Source of the DNA: an uncultured Gammaproteobacteria bacterium
Lineage (GTDB): Bacteria; Pseudomonadota; Gammaproteobacteria; Nitrosococcales; Methylophagaceae
Direction: 5' to 3'
NCBI GenBank assembly: GCA_937900515.1
Contig: CALCCU010000113.1
Span: 1-64,000, forward strand
Length of the DNA stretch: 64,000 nt
Within the stretch, counting starts at the first letter, position 1, and each line of letters begins with the position of its first letter. The notes under the pieces are model-generated. The model was not told the origin of the DNA. It searched no databases and saw only the letters and a list, made by a program, of their open reading frames with translations. Positions 44,094-52,547 of this stretch are shown one piece after another. The position numbers and the translations under genes are program-made.

Positions 44094-45608
44094 TTATCTC
44101 AAGAATAATTGATAAGCTGGATTATCGGTTTCTAGCCAATAGTTATAGCCTAGTTCGCTCAAAAATTGAATAAAATCATTTTGCTCATCATTGTTTACTT
44201 GAACACCGACCAAAACTCGACCATAGGCCGCGCCATGATTACGGTAATGAAACAAGCTAATATTCCAACGTTGTCCCATTTTTGTTAAAAACCGCAGCAA
44301 AGCACCTGGACGTTCAGGAAATTCGAACCGATAAAGCTGTTCATTTTTAACTTGTGGTGCGTGTCCACCTACCATATATCGAACATGTAACTTAGCCATC
44401 TCGTTATCACTGAGATCAGTCCATTGATAACCTTCTTCATCTAAACTTGAGAACAGCGCTTCTCGCTCGTCATTGCCGCCATTCACTCGCATACCAACAA
44501 ATACATGAGCATCACTATCATCGGCATAACGATAATTAAACTCAGTAATCGCTTTATCACCTAAAGTTTTACAGAAACGCTGAAAACTACCTTGATGTTC
44601 AGCAATGATAGTAGAAAATAAAACTTCGCGGCGTTCACCTAACTCTGCTCTTTCAGCAACATGGCGTAAGCGATCAAAATTAATATTCGCACCACTATCA
44701 ATGGTAACTAAATGCTTACCTGTAATACCCTCTCGGGCAATATACTTTTTTGCTCCCGCTACAGCTAAAGCTCCTGATGGCTCTGCAATCGAACGAGTAT
44801 CATCAAAAATATCCATGATTGCGGCACAAAGTTCATCACTATCAACAGTAATAACTTCATCAACTGTTTCTTTTGCAATACGGAACGGCTCTACGCCAAT
44901 TTGACGGACTGCCGTGCCATCAGCAAATAAACCGACTTGTTCTAAAACAACGCGTTCATTTTTTTCGAGAGCAGCTTTTAAACAAGCCGCATCATCGGGT
45001 TCCACACCAATCACTTTGATTTCAGGCCAGAACGCTTTTATATAAGCCGACACTCCTGCAAGCAAACCACCACCACCAACAGGTACGAATATGGCATCAA
45101 TAGAATCAGGATGCTGACGCATAATTTCCATGGCAATAGTACCTTGCCCAGCAATCACTTCAGGGTCGTCATAAGGATGTATAAAGATACGACCTTGTTG
45201 TTTCGCTACTTCTAAAGCATAGGTGTAAGCATCATCATAGCTATTGCCACGCAATGCGATTTCAGCGCCATAGGCCTTCACGGCTTCAACTTTGATTGCA
45301 GGCGTGGTTTTTGGCATGACGATTAAGGCCGAAATGCCCATCTTTTTAGCCGATAAAGCAACTCCTTGCGCATGGTTTCCAGCTGATGCAGCCACAACAC
45401 CTTGTTGTCGTTCCTCATCGCTAAGATGAGTCATTCGGTTATAAGCACCTCGCAATTTAAACGAAAAGACAGGTTGTAAATCTTCTCGTTTCAACCACAG
45501 CGTATTATTCAAGCGTTCTGACAAGCGAGGCATATTATCGAGTGGAGTTTCGATTGCCACATCATAAACGCGAGCTTTAAGAATTCTTTCTACATATTCA
45601 GTCAACAT
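44094..45608 (-). CDS. ilvA: Threonine ammonia-lyase, biosynthetic (IlvA)
   Basis: A 504-residue PLP enzyme converting threonine to 2-oxobutanoate, the first step to isoleucine. PLP lysine is Lys51 (FSFKLRGAYN); the phosphate loop is GGGGLL (about 179-184). The C-terminal third (about 330-504) has two ACT-like regulatory domains, the biosynthetic form subject to isoleucine feedback. Divergent from rpiA across a region with several dyads. Confidence 0.96.
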   Translation of the reverse strand: MLTEYVERILKARVYDVAIETPLDNMPRLSERLNNTLWLKREDLQPVFSFKLRGAYNRMTHLSDEERQQGVVAASAGNHAQGVALSAKKMGISALIVMPKTTPAIKVEAVKAYGAEIALRGNSYDDAYTYALEVAKQQGRIFIHPYDDPEVIAGQGTIAMEIMRQHPDSIDAIFVPVGGGGLLAGVSAYIKAFWPEIKVIGVEPDDAACLKAALEKNERVVLEQVGLFADGTAVRQIGVEPFRIAKETVDEVITVDSDELCAAIMDIFDDTRSIAEPSGALAVAGAKKYIAREGITGKHLVTIDSGANINFDRLRHVAERAELGERREVLFSTIIAEHQGSFQRFCKTLGDKAITEFNYRYADDSDAHVFVGMRVNGGNDEREALFSSLDEEGYQWTDLSDNEMAKLHVRYMVGGHAPQVKNEQLYRFEFPERPGALLRFLTKMGQRWNISLFHYRNHGAAYGRVLVGVQVNNDEQNDFIQFLSELGYNYWLETDNPAYQLFLR

Positions 45609-45918
45609 GACCTTAGCTTTTTCTTCATTAAATAAAAAATAGTCTGCCTACACTACCACTAGCCATGATTTATCTCTAATAATTAGTAGCAATACTTGGC
45701 AATGCGATACGTATAGCATTGCCTCTAAACCATATGTCTAAGTGCCAAACACCATCAGTTTTAAACAGCTTTTTTATGTTTTAATTTAATTACAGTAATC
45801 ATCGATACGCCTTAATCAAACCATTTTTCACTTCATAAGTGAATGTTTTAGCCTTGTGGATGATTTATCTCTATAATTAGTCGGCTATATTTAACAATTG
45901 TATATAAAGGAAAAAGTA
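45609..45918. promoter_or_regulatory. ilvA-rpiA divergent intergenic region with dyads and a direct repeat
   Basis: 310 bases without a gene. A near-perfect 26-bp palindrome lies at 45698-45723 (GGCAATGC-g-ATACGTAT-a-GCATTGCC). A second dyad, TTCACTT-cat-AAGTGAA, is at 45827-45843. A 22-23 base direct repeat beginning ATGATTTATCTCTA occurs at 45665-45687 and 45860-45881. AAGGA before 45919 is the rpiA ribosome site. Promoters of both genes must lie here, and the dyads are candidate operators; none matches a regulator I recognise. Confidence 0.55.
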
Positions 45919-46581
45919 ATGACTGCTGATGAAATGAAAAAACAAGCCGCTTATGCTGCACTAGAACATATTAATACTGATGGTATTGTTGGTGTAGGTA
46001 CAGGCTCTACGGTTAACCATTTTATCGATGCTCTTGCTACGATTAAAGACAAAATTGAAGGCGCAGTTTCAAGCTCAATCGTTTCAACTAAACGCTTAGA
46101 AGATCATGGAATTAAAGTATTCGACTTAAACGATGTAAGCGAAGTCGCCGTATATATTGATGGTGCTGATGAGTCCGATGACAACCTTCACTTAATCAAA
46201 GGCGGCGGTGGCGCATTAACTCGTGAAAAAATCATCGCTGCTGCAGCTGATAAATTCGTATGTATTGCTGACGCTAGTAAGTTAGTCAATGTTTTGGGTA
46301 AATTCCCGCTTCCTGTTGAAGTGGTGCCAATGTCACGTAGCTATGTCGCACGTGAAATCGTCAAAATGGGTGGACAACCTGTCTACCGCGAAGGATTTAT
46401 CACCGATAACAGCAACGTTATTCTAGATGTTCATGGCTGGGATATTACTGAAGCTATCAAACTAGAAAAAGAACTAAATAATATCGTGGGTGTCGTAACA
46501 AACGGTCTATTTGCAATGCGTCCAGCTGATGTTTTACTACTTGGTAGTGAAGACGGTACAAAAACTGTTTACGCTAAATAG
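45919..46581 (+). CDS. rpiA: Ribose-5-phosphate isomerase A
   Basis: A 220-residue enzyme interconverting ribose-5-phosphate and ribulose-5-phosphate. Signature blocks: [15 protein letters not shown] (about 24-38), [27 protein letters not shown] (catalytic Asp and Glu, about 77-103) and [13 protein letters not shown]. The frame is open from 45898, but the ATG at 45919 has AAGGAAAAA at the right distance and matches family length. Functionally linked with pgl in sugar phosphate metabolism. Confidence 0.97.
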   Translation: MTADEMKKQAAYAALEHINTDGIVGVGTGSTVNHFIDALATIKDKIEGAVSSSIVSTKRLEDHGIKVFDLNDVSEVAVYIDGADESDDNLHLIKGGGGALTREKIIAAAADKFVCIADASKLVNVLGKFPLPVEVVPMSRSYVAREIVKMGGQPVYREGFITDNSNVILDVHGWDITEAIKLEKELNNIVGVVTNGLFAMRPADVLLLGSEDGTKTVYAK

Positions 46582-46593
46582 TTAACTCAATTG

Positions 46594-46623
46594 TTCAGCT
46601 CTCTCCATTTGGGAGAGCTGAAA
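46594..46623 (+). terminator. Hairpin after rpiA, possible terminator
   Basis: TTCAGCTCTC (46594-46603) pairs with GAGAGCTGAA (46614-46623), ten base pairs. Only two T follow, so as a terminator it would be weak or rho-assisted; it may also stabilise the rpiA mRNA. It ends 22 bases before lolC. Confidence 0.5.
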
Positions 46624-46645
46624 TTAACCAAAAGAACCTAACCTA

Positions 46646-47893
46646 ATGTTCAAACCTCTAAGTGTATTCATTGGTTTACGCTATACACGCGCTAAGCGTC
46701 GAAATCATTTCATTTCATTCATCTCATTAACATCCATGTTAGGAGTTGCACTCGGTGTTGCTGCTCTTATCACTGTATTATCGGTAATGAATGGATTTGA
46801 AAAAGAGCTGCGTGAACGAATATTAGGAATGACCTCTCATGCCTTTATTACAGGTTCCAATGGCACTCTCAAAGACTGGCCGTCACTACAAGACCGCATC
46901 GTTAACTTTGAACACTTGGTTGACTCAGCGCCTTTTGTAGAAGGTCAGGCTATGTTAAGCCAAGGTAACCGAGTCAGAGGGAGTTTAATTCGTGGTGTTG
47001 ATCCTCAACTAGAAGGCCGTGTATCCACGATAGGTGACAAAGTTATTCAAGGAGAACTTAGAGCGCTAACATCTGGTAGCTTTGGCATTATCCTTGGTAA
47101 AGATTTAGCGATGGCAATGGGCGTCAGAAAAGGGGATAAAATCACCCTGATTACGCCACATGTTTCCCCTACCCCCGCAGGTATTATGCCTCGTCTAAAA
47201 CGCCTCAATGTCGTAGGCGTGTTTGAAATAGGCATGTATGAATATGATAGCGCACTTGCCATCATGAATATTGACGATGCTGCTAAATTATTTCGCATCC
47301 CTGATGGCGTGTCAGGCTTACGTTTAAAATTAGATGATGTATTTAAAGCGCCAACCATCACTCGAAACCTAATGGCTGAATTGCCAGCAAGCTATCGAGC
47401 AGCTGATTGGACTTATCAACATGCCAATTTCTTTCGCGCACTGAAAACAGAAAAAACAGTGATGTTTGTTATTTTAATGTTAATCGTTGCTGTCGCTGCA
47501 TTTAATATCGTATCAACTCTAATTATGATGGTCACAGATAAACAATCTGATGTCGCCATTCTTCGTACTTTGGGCATGACGCCTCGTGGGATTATGACGA
47601 TATTTATGGTTCAAGGAACCTTGATTGGTATTTTTGGCACTTTAATAGGTGTTATTGGTGGCGTCACGCTAGCCCTTAATGTTGAAACGATTATTGCCAA
47701 ATTAGAACAGCTACTTGGTTATCAGTTCCTGCCTGCTGATGTTTACTATATAAGTAGCTTACCATCAGATTTACAATGGAATGATGTCACAGTAGTTGGA
47801 CTAACATCCTTTATTTTATCGCTTATTTCAACCCTTTACCCTTCATGGCGAGCAGCTAAAATTCGACCAGCCGAGGCTTTACGTTATGACTAA
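46646..47893 (+). CDS. lolC: Lipoprotein-releasing permease LolC/LolE (possibly LolF)
   Basis: A 415-residue inner-membrane protein with one N-terminal helix (about 25-48), a periplasmic domain (about 50-270) and three C-terminal helices (about 275-300, 320-350, 380-400), the LolC/E plan. N terminus [32 protein letters not shown] is characteristic. With LolD it extracts lipoproteins from the inner membrane and hands them to LolA. Only one permease gene is present here, so it may form a homodimer as LolF does. Overlaps lolD by 8 bases. Confidence 0.93.
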   Translation: MFKPLSVFIGLRYTRAKRRNHFISFISLTSMLGVALGVAALITVLSVMNGFEKELRERILGMTSHAFITGSNGTLKDWPSLQDRIVNFEHLVDSAPFVEGQAMLSQGNRVRGSLIRGVDPQLEGRVSTIGDKVIQGELRALTSGSFGIILGKDLAMAMGVRKGDKITLITPHVSPTPAGIMPRLKRLNVVGVFEIGMYEYDSALAIMNIDDAAKLFRIPDGVSGLRLKLDDVFKAPTITRNLMAELPASYRAADWTYQHANFFRALKTEKTVMFVILMLIVAVAAFNIVSTLIMMVTDKQSDVAILRTLGMTPRGIMTIFMVQGTLIGIFGTLIGVIGGVTLALNVETIIAKLEQLLGYQFLPADVYYISSLPSDLQWNDVTVVGLTSFILSLISTLYPSWRAAKIRPAEALRYD

Positions 47894-48569
47894 CCCTATT
47901 ATTCTAAAGTGTAGTCAGATTGCTAAACAGTTTTCTGATGGCGGCTTAGATACAAATGTATTGAGTGATATCAATCTAACTATCAAAAAAGGCGAACGCC
48001 TAGCGATTGTTGGTAGCTCAGGTTCGGGAAAAAGTACACTTCTTCATATTTTGGGTGGGCTAGATGAGCCAAGCAAAGGTACTGTTGAACTATTAGGCCA
48101 AAATATTAATGAATTATCTGTTAATAAACTCAGTCAACTACGTAATCAAACCCTCGGCTTTGTATACCAGTTTCATCACTTATTACCGGAGTTTACCGCG
48201 GTTGAAAATGTAGCAATTCCACTTGTTATTGGTGGTCAATCACCAAAACACGCACAACAACAGGCGGAGGAATTGTTGGTAAAAGTAGGCTTAGGTCATC
48301 GCCTAGAGCATAAACCAAGTGAATTATCAGGTGGAGAGCGTCAAAGAGCAGCTTTAGCCCGAGCTTTGATCACAAAACCCGCTTGTTTGCTTGCTGATGA
48401 ACCGACAGGAAACCTCGACTCACGTACTGCTCAAGCGATTTTTGACTTAATTATAGAGTTAAATGAATCACTAGCTACAGCATTAGTTATTGTTACACAC
48501 GATACTAAGCTAGCCGCTAAAATGGACACTATTCTAACCTTACAAGATGGTCGATTAACCGCTCACTAG
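47886..48569 (+). CDS. lolD: Lipoprotein-releasing ATPase LolD
   Basis: A 227-residue ABC ATPase: Walker [10 protein letters not shown] (about 43-51), Q-loop [14 protein letters not shown], signature [15 protein letters not shown] (about 142-156), Walker [13 protein letters not shown] and the H-loop His in VTHD. It powers Lol[15 protein letters not shown]-type sequence after the Q-loop is typical of LolD within this ABC group. Confidence 0.96.
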   Translation: MTNPIILKCSQIAKQFSDGGLDTNVLSDINLTIKKGERLAIVGSSGSGKSTLLHILGGLDEPSKGTVELLGQNINELSVNKLSQLRNQTLGFVYQFHHLLPEFTAVENVAIPLVIGGQSPKHAQQQAEELLVKVGLGHRLEHKPSELSGGERQRAALARALITKPACLLADEPTGNLDSRTAQAIFDLIIELNESLATALVIVTHDTKLAAKMDTILTLQDGRLTAH

Positions 48570-48575
48570 ACCTAA

Positions 48576-49097
48576 TTATTTAGTAGTGTTTTTTTTCTTT
48601 CTCTTTAGCCAATTACGAATCACAACCAAGCGCCATACAAGTCGAGTACCTAATACACCTAACAATGCAGCAATTAAGCCACAGATTAAACTGCCCAATA
48701 AGAAAGGCTGCCAAATAGTTATAAACTCAGAGCTGAGCCATTCCCATGTCAATGAAAAGTCATGCTTTTCAACAGGGATCTGTAAAATCCAAGCACCCAC
48801 TTTGTAAACAAAAAAGTACAGTGGAGCAATGGTAATAGGATTAGAAATCCATACTGCCATTACTGAGACTGGTAAGTTAACTCTCAGTAAAATCGCTAAC
48901 GCTGCGGCTACAAACATTTGCCCTAATATTGGCATAAAACCAATGAATAGACCTAAAGCTAATCCCCCAGCCACTGAACGACGATTTAAATGCCACAGTT
49001 TTGGCTCAGTTAAACGCTGACCGAACTTTTGCAGATGTGGATGTTCGCACATCGTTTTATGATCTGGCATTATACGTTTCAGGAATTTACGAGGCAT
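48576..49097 (-). CDS. DUF2062 membrane protein
   Basis: A 173-residue protein with three membrane segments (about 45-68, 76-98, 130-155) and the DUF2062 pattern RRSVAGGLALGLFIGFMPI ... RVNLPVSVMAVWISNPITIAPLYF. It ends in a Lys-rich tail. Function unknown; relatives include parts of glycosyltransferase or lipid-handling proteins. Convergent with lolD, 6 bases apart, and divergent from comEC. Confidence 0.85.
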   Translation of the reverse strand: MPRKFLKRIMPDHKTMCEHPHLQKFGQRLTEPKLWHLNRRSVAGGLALGLFIGFMPILGQMFVAAALAILLRVNLPVSVMAVWISNPITIAPLYFFVYKVGAWILQIPVEKHDFSLTWEWLSSEFITIWQPFLLGSLICGLIAALLGVLGTRLVWRLVVIRNWLKRKKKNTTK

Positions 49098-49141
49098 AGT
49101 TGCTCATACAATTGTTATGTCGAGCGCTATTATAGGGATAT

Positions 49142-51406
49142 ATGATTAAAACTGCTATCGCATTCATGTTTGGCTGCGTATTATTTTTGCAGCTAAATTT
49201 TTTACCTGAACCAGTCTGGTTTTGGATCATACTTCCAACAGTCATTTTACTGTTCTTTACCAAAGCTCGCATACTCGCTTATCTACTATTTGGGATATTA
49301 TGGACCTTCTGTTCAGTACAAGGCGAAATTGACAGCAGACTAACCGCTGAATTGGAAGGACAAGATATAAGACTATCAGGTACTATTGCTTCTATTCCTG
49401 AGCGTAATTCCAATCGAATTCGATTTATATTTAAGCCTAATAAAAATCATTATTCACTTCCCAATAAAATCCGACTTAATTGGTATAAACCATTACCTAT
49501 CGAAATCAATGCTAATGAACAGTGGCAGCTAACAGTACGTTTAAAACAAATACATGGCATGTCCAATCCAGGAGGTTTCGACTATGAGGCATGGTTATTT
49601 CAACAAGGCATTGGCGCAACAGGCTATGTTCGTTCGAGTAGTAATAATACAAAATTAGCCACTGCTTCAGTTTACTCTATCAATTCACTTCGCCAAGCAC
49701 TGATGAACAAATTAGAGTTGTACTTAGCTGAAAGTCCAAATCTAGGCTTAATTGAAGGACTGATGACAGGTATTCGTCACAATATTAATCCACAACAGTG
49801 GCAAATACTAAGTACTACGGGAACTAGTCATTTATTAGCCATTTCAGGTCTGCACATAGGACTGGCTGGTGCAATTGGATTTATATGTTTTCAATGGATA
49901 TGGTTACTTCGACCTAAAAATTTATTACTGATTCCTGCCAGCGAGTTTTCAGCTATAGGAAGCTTGTTAGCAGCCCTGTTTTATGCTGCTCTTGCAGGGT
50001 TTTCTATACCTACCCAACGTGCTTTGATCATGTTGATTGTATTACTTATCGGTATTTTGAGTAGACAACCTGTTATTGCTAGTTCACTGCTAGCAGCAAG
50101 TATGCTAATTGTTTTATTGCTCGATCCTATCGCCGTTTTATCCATTGGATTTTGGCTTTCTTTTAGCGCTGTAGGACTAATTTTATACTTAACAAACCAT
50201 CGTTTCCCATCACCTAGATGGCAATGGTTAAAAATACATGGCCTCCTCGCACTTGGGCTAAGCCCCTTACTATTACTGTTTTTCTTGCAAACCTCTGTTA
50301 TCTCTCCAATAGCCAACCTAATAGCCATTCCATTTATCAGTTTTATCATTGTGCCATTACTGCTGTTAGCGAGTGTCATGCTCTGGTTATTTGAACCTCT
50401 CGGAGCCATACTACTTCATACTGCAGACTATTTATTAAGTCTGACTTGGCCTTTATTAGATTATTTAGCAAACATAAGCTTCTCCACCTACAGTATCACT
50501 CCATTGCCCTTTTACTACTTCATTCCAATTATAACTGGCATGGTATTACTACTGAGCCCTCGGGGCTTTCCTGCCAAGTGGATAGGGTTAGTTGGATTCG
50601 TGCCTCTACTTCTTTTTACTCCCACTAAACCTAATGATAGTGAATTCTGGTTTAGTTTATTGGATGTAGGGCAAGGTCTTTCTGCTGTTGTCCAAACCAG
50701 CAACCATATTTTGGTGTTTGATACTGGGGCTAAATTTAGTCCACAATTCAATATGGGTTCCGCCGTACTTACCCCTTATTTAAGGCATCAAGGAATAAGG
50801 GCTATCGACAAGCTAATCATCAGTCACGGTGATAATGATCATATAGGCGGGGCAATCCCTCTCATGGCTGTCATTCCAACTGAACAAGTCATTAGTAGTA
50901 CTACCGATCGCCTTCCTGAATCCATTCCGTGTTACCAGCAAAAACCATGGCAGTGGGATGGTGTAAATTTTGAGATACTCTATCCAAGTAAAAATGATAT
51001 AGGCAGTGAAAATAATCTTTCCTGTGTATTAAGAGTCAGTAGTCAACACGGTAGTGTTTTATTAACGGGAGATATTGAGCTACTTGCTGAAAGCCGATTA
51101 GTTCAACGTTATCACGATAGACTCTCATCAACCGTCATGCTTGCTCCGCACCATGGCAGTAAAACCTCTTCTTCCCTCCAATTTATTAATACCGTTTCAC
51201 CCAAAATAGTCTTAATCCCTTCTGGTTATAGAAATCGCTACCATTTCCCCCATAAAAAAGTTGTTTCACGCTATAAAACCAATGGTATTCCTATTTTCAC
51301 TACCGCGGAACATGGAGCAATGACTATTAAATTTGAAGAAGGTACTATCCCAACTGTCTCATCTTGGCGACACATTGACAGAAAAATTTGGTCAGCATCG
51401 CAGTAA
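49142..51406 (+). CDS. comEC: DNA uptake channel ComEC/Rec2
   Basis: A 754-residue membrane protein: N-terminal helices and an OB-like domain (about 60-160), the competence domain with many helices (about 195-480; STTGTSHLLAISGLHIGLAGA), and a C-terminal metallo-beta-lactamase-like domain (about 500-735) with SHGDNDHIGG, LLTGDIE and LAPHHGSKTSSS. It carries single-stranded DNA across the inner membrane in transformation, where the C-terminal domain may degrade the other strand. The metal-binding residues look complete, so it may be active. The location next to lol/msbA genes is usual in gammaproteobacteria. Confidence 0.95.
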   Translation: MIKTAIAFMFGCVLFLQLNFLPEPVWFWIILPTVILLFFTKARILAYLLFGILWTFCSVQGEIDSRLTAELEGQDIRLSGTIASIPERNSNRIRFIFKPNKNHYSLPNKIRLNWYKPLPIEINANEQWQLTVRLKQIHGMSNPGGFDYEAWLFQQGIGATGYVRSSSNNTKLATASVYSINSLRQALMNKLELYLAESPNLGLIEGLMTGIRHNINPQQWQILSTTGTSHLLAISGLHIGLAGAIGFICFQWIWLLRPKNLLLIPASEFSAIGSLLAALFYAALAGFSIPTQRALIMLIVLLIGILSRQPVIASSLLAASMLIVLLLDPIAVLSIGFWLSFSAVGLILYLTNHRFPSPRWQWLKIHGLLALGLSPLLLLFFLQTSVISPIANLIAIPFISFIIVPLLLLASVMLWLFEPLGAILLHTADYLLSLTWPLLDYLANISFSTYSITPLPFYYFIPIITGMVLLLSPRGFPAKWIGLVGFVPLLLFTPTKPNDSEFWFSLLDVGQGLSAVVQTSNHILVFDTGAKFSPQFNMGSAVLTPYLRHQGIRAIDKLIISHGDNDHIGGAIPLMAVIPTEQVISSTTDRLPESIPCYQQKPWQWDGVNFEILYPSKNDIGSENNLSCVLRVSSQHGSVLLTGDIELLAESRLVQRYHDRLSSTVMLAPHHGSKTSSSLQFINTVSPKIVLIPSGYRNRYHFPHKKVVSRYKTNGIPIFTTAEHGAMTIKFEEGTIPTVSSWRHIDRKIWSASQ

Positions 51407-51484
51407 GCCAACCATAGCGTTTCATCAATGCAACTTTTTCACGTATTATGGGCTCAGTTTTATTGATGAAATGAGATAACACCT
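51407..51484 (+). promoter_or_regulatory. Spaced inverted repeat upstream of exbB
   Basis: TTTCATCAAT (51420-51429) is perfectly inverted as ATTGATGAAA (51472-51481), which ends 3 bases before the exbB ATG and would cover its ribosome site. The enclosed 42 bases probably hold the promoter of the exbB-exbD-msbA-lpxK operon. Confidence 0.4.
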
Positions 51485-52123
51485 ATGTTGGAATTTTTTA
51501 AGGCTGGCGGCCTATTAATGTGGCCATTGTTTATCTGCTCAGCTGTTGCCATTGCTATTATCGGAGAACGATTCTGGAGCTTACAAGCTAAACGCATATC
51601 CCCACCCGACTTGATGACTCAAATTTGGCAGTGGTTAAAAAACGAGCAAATTGATAATAGCCGAATTAGTACACTGCAGCGCAGTTCACCCTTAGGACAA
51701 ATTCTAGCGGCTGGACTTGCCAATCGAAATACTACACGAGAAATCACCAAAGAAAATATTGAAGATATAGGGCGACATGTCACGCTCTCTTTGGAACGAA
51801 ACCTAAATACACTTGGCACCATAGCAGCTATCACACCTTTGCTAGGATTATTAGGTACAGTTATAGGCATGATTAAAGTATTTGCTGTTATCACTACAGA
51901 GGGTGTTGGGAACCCTGAAACTTTAGCAGGCGGTATTTCAGAAGCCTTAATCACTACAGCTATGGGCCTAGTAGTAGCCATTCCAAGCCTTATTTTTTAT
52001 CGTTATTTCCGCGGAAAAATCAATATTCTAGTCGTCGATATGGAGGAAAAAGCGATGAAACTTGTTGAGATCCTACATGGTGAACGTGAGTTTTCTTCAG
52101 AGCTGCGTGCTGATAAGGATTAA
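51485..52123 (+). CDS. exbB: ExbB/TolQ-type proton channel protein
   Basis: A 212-residue MotA/TolQ/ExbB family protein with three membrane helices (about 10-30, 112-138, 155-178); the conserved TPLLGLLGTVIGMIKVF segment marks the second. With the ExbD protein it turns proton-motive force into work on a periplasmic partner. No TonB gene is adjacent. The same pair precedes msbA in many gammaproteobacteria, so a link to LPS/envelope transport is likely. Confidence 0.92.
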   Translation: MLEFFKAGGLLMWPLFICSAVAIAIIGERFWSLQAKRISPPDLMTQIWQWLKNEQIDNSRISTLQRSSPLGQILAAGLANRNTTREITKENIEDIGRHVTLSLERNLNTLGTIAAITPLLGLLGTVIGMIKVFAVITTEGVGNPETLAGGISEALITTAMGLVVAIPSLIFYRYFRGKINILVVDMEEKAMKLVEILHGEREFSSELRADKD

Positions 52124-52125
52124 GC

Positions 52126-52545
52126 ATGAAATTATCACCCCATAAACAGGAACAACCTGATGTTAATCTGACACCAATGATTGATGTTGTTTTCCTGTTA
52201 CTACTCTTTTTTATGGTATCAACTAGCTTCATCCGTGAAAGTTCACTCAAAGTAGATTTGCCTGAAGCAACTGGGCAGTCAATGATAGAACAAGAAACGC
52301 CTATCGATATCATTATTAATGCTGATGGGCAGTTCTTAATCAATGGTATAACCCTTGAAAATCCTAGTCCTGAACAATTATCAGCTCATCTCCAACAAGC
52401 TGTAGGAATCAATGACGATCCCCACATAATAATCAGTGCAGATAGTAATGCTGAATATCAAAATATTGTTACCGCAATGGATACAGCTCAGCAACTTGGC
52501 TATACACGCCTAACCCTTGCAACACGCCAGAAAACGAAAGAGTAA
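52126..52545 (+). CDS. exbD: ExbD/TolR family protein
   Basis: A 139-residue protein with one membrane helix (about 20-38) bearing the proton-carrying Asp in LTPMIDVVFLLLLFFMV and a periplasmic domain (about 45-135). It is the partner of the ExbB-type channel, whose gene ends 2 bases upstream. msbA starts 2 bases after its stop. Confidence 0.93.
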   Translation: MKLSPHKQEQPDVNLTPMIDVVFLLLLFFMVSTSFIRESSLKVDLPEATGQSMIEQETPIDIIINADGQFLINGITLENPSPEQLSAHLQQAVGINDDPHIIISADSNAEYQNIVTAMDTAQQLGYTRLTLATRQKTKE

Positions 52546-52547
52546 AA

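Noticed and set aside
48570-48600. T-rich stretch after lolD as a terminator
   Set aside because: The T-run is the Lys-rich C-terminal coding end of the convergent DUF2062 gene, and only a very weak stem (CTAA/TTAG) precedes it.
51808-51826. TTGGCACC...AGCAGC resembling a sigma-54 -24/-12 element
   Set aside because: It is within the exbB-like coding sequence, and the -12 part lacks TTGC at the required spacing.
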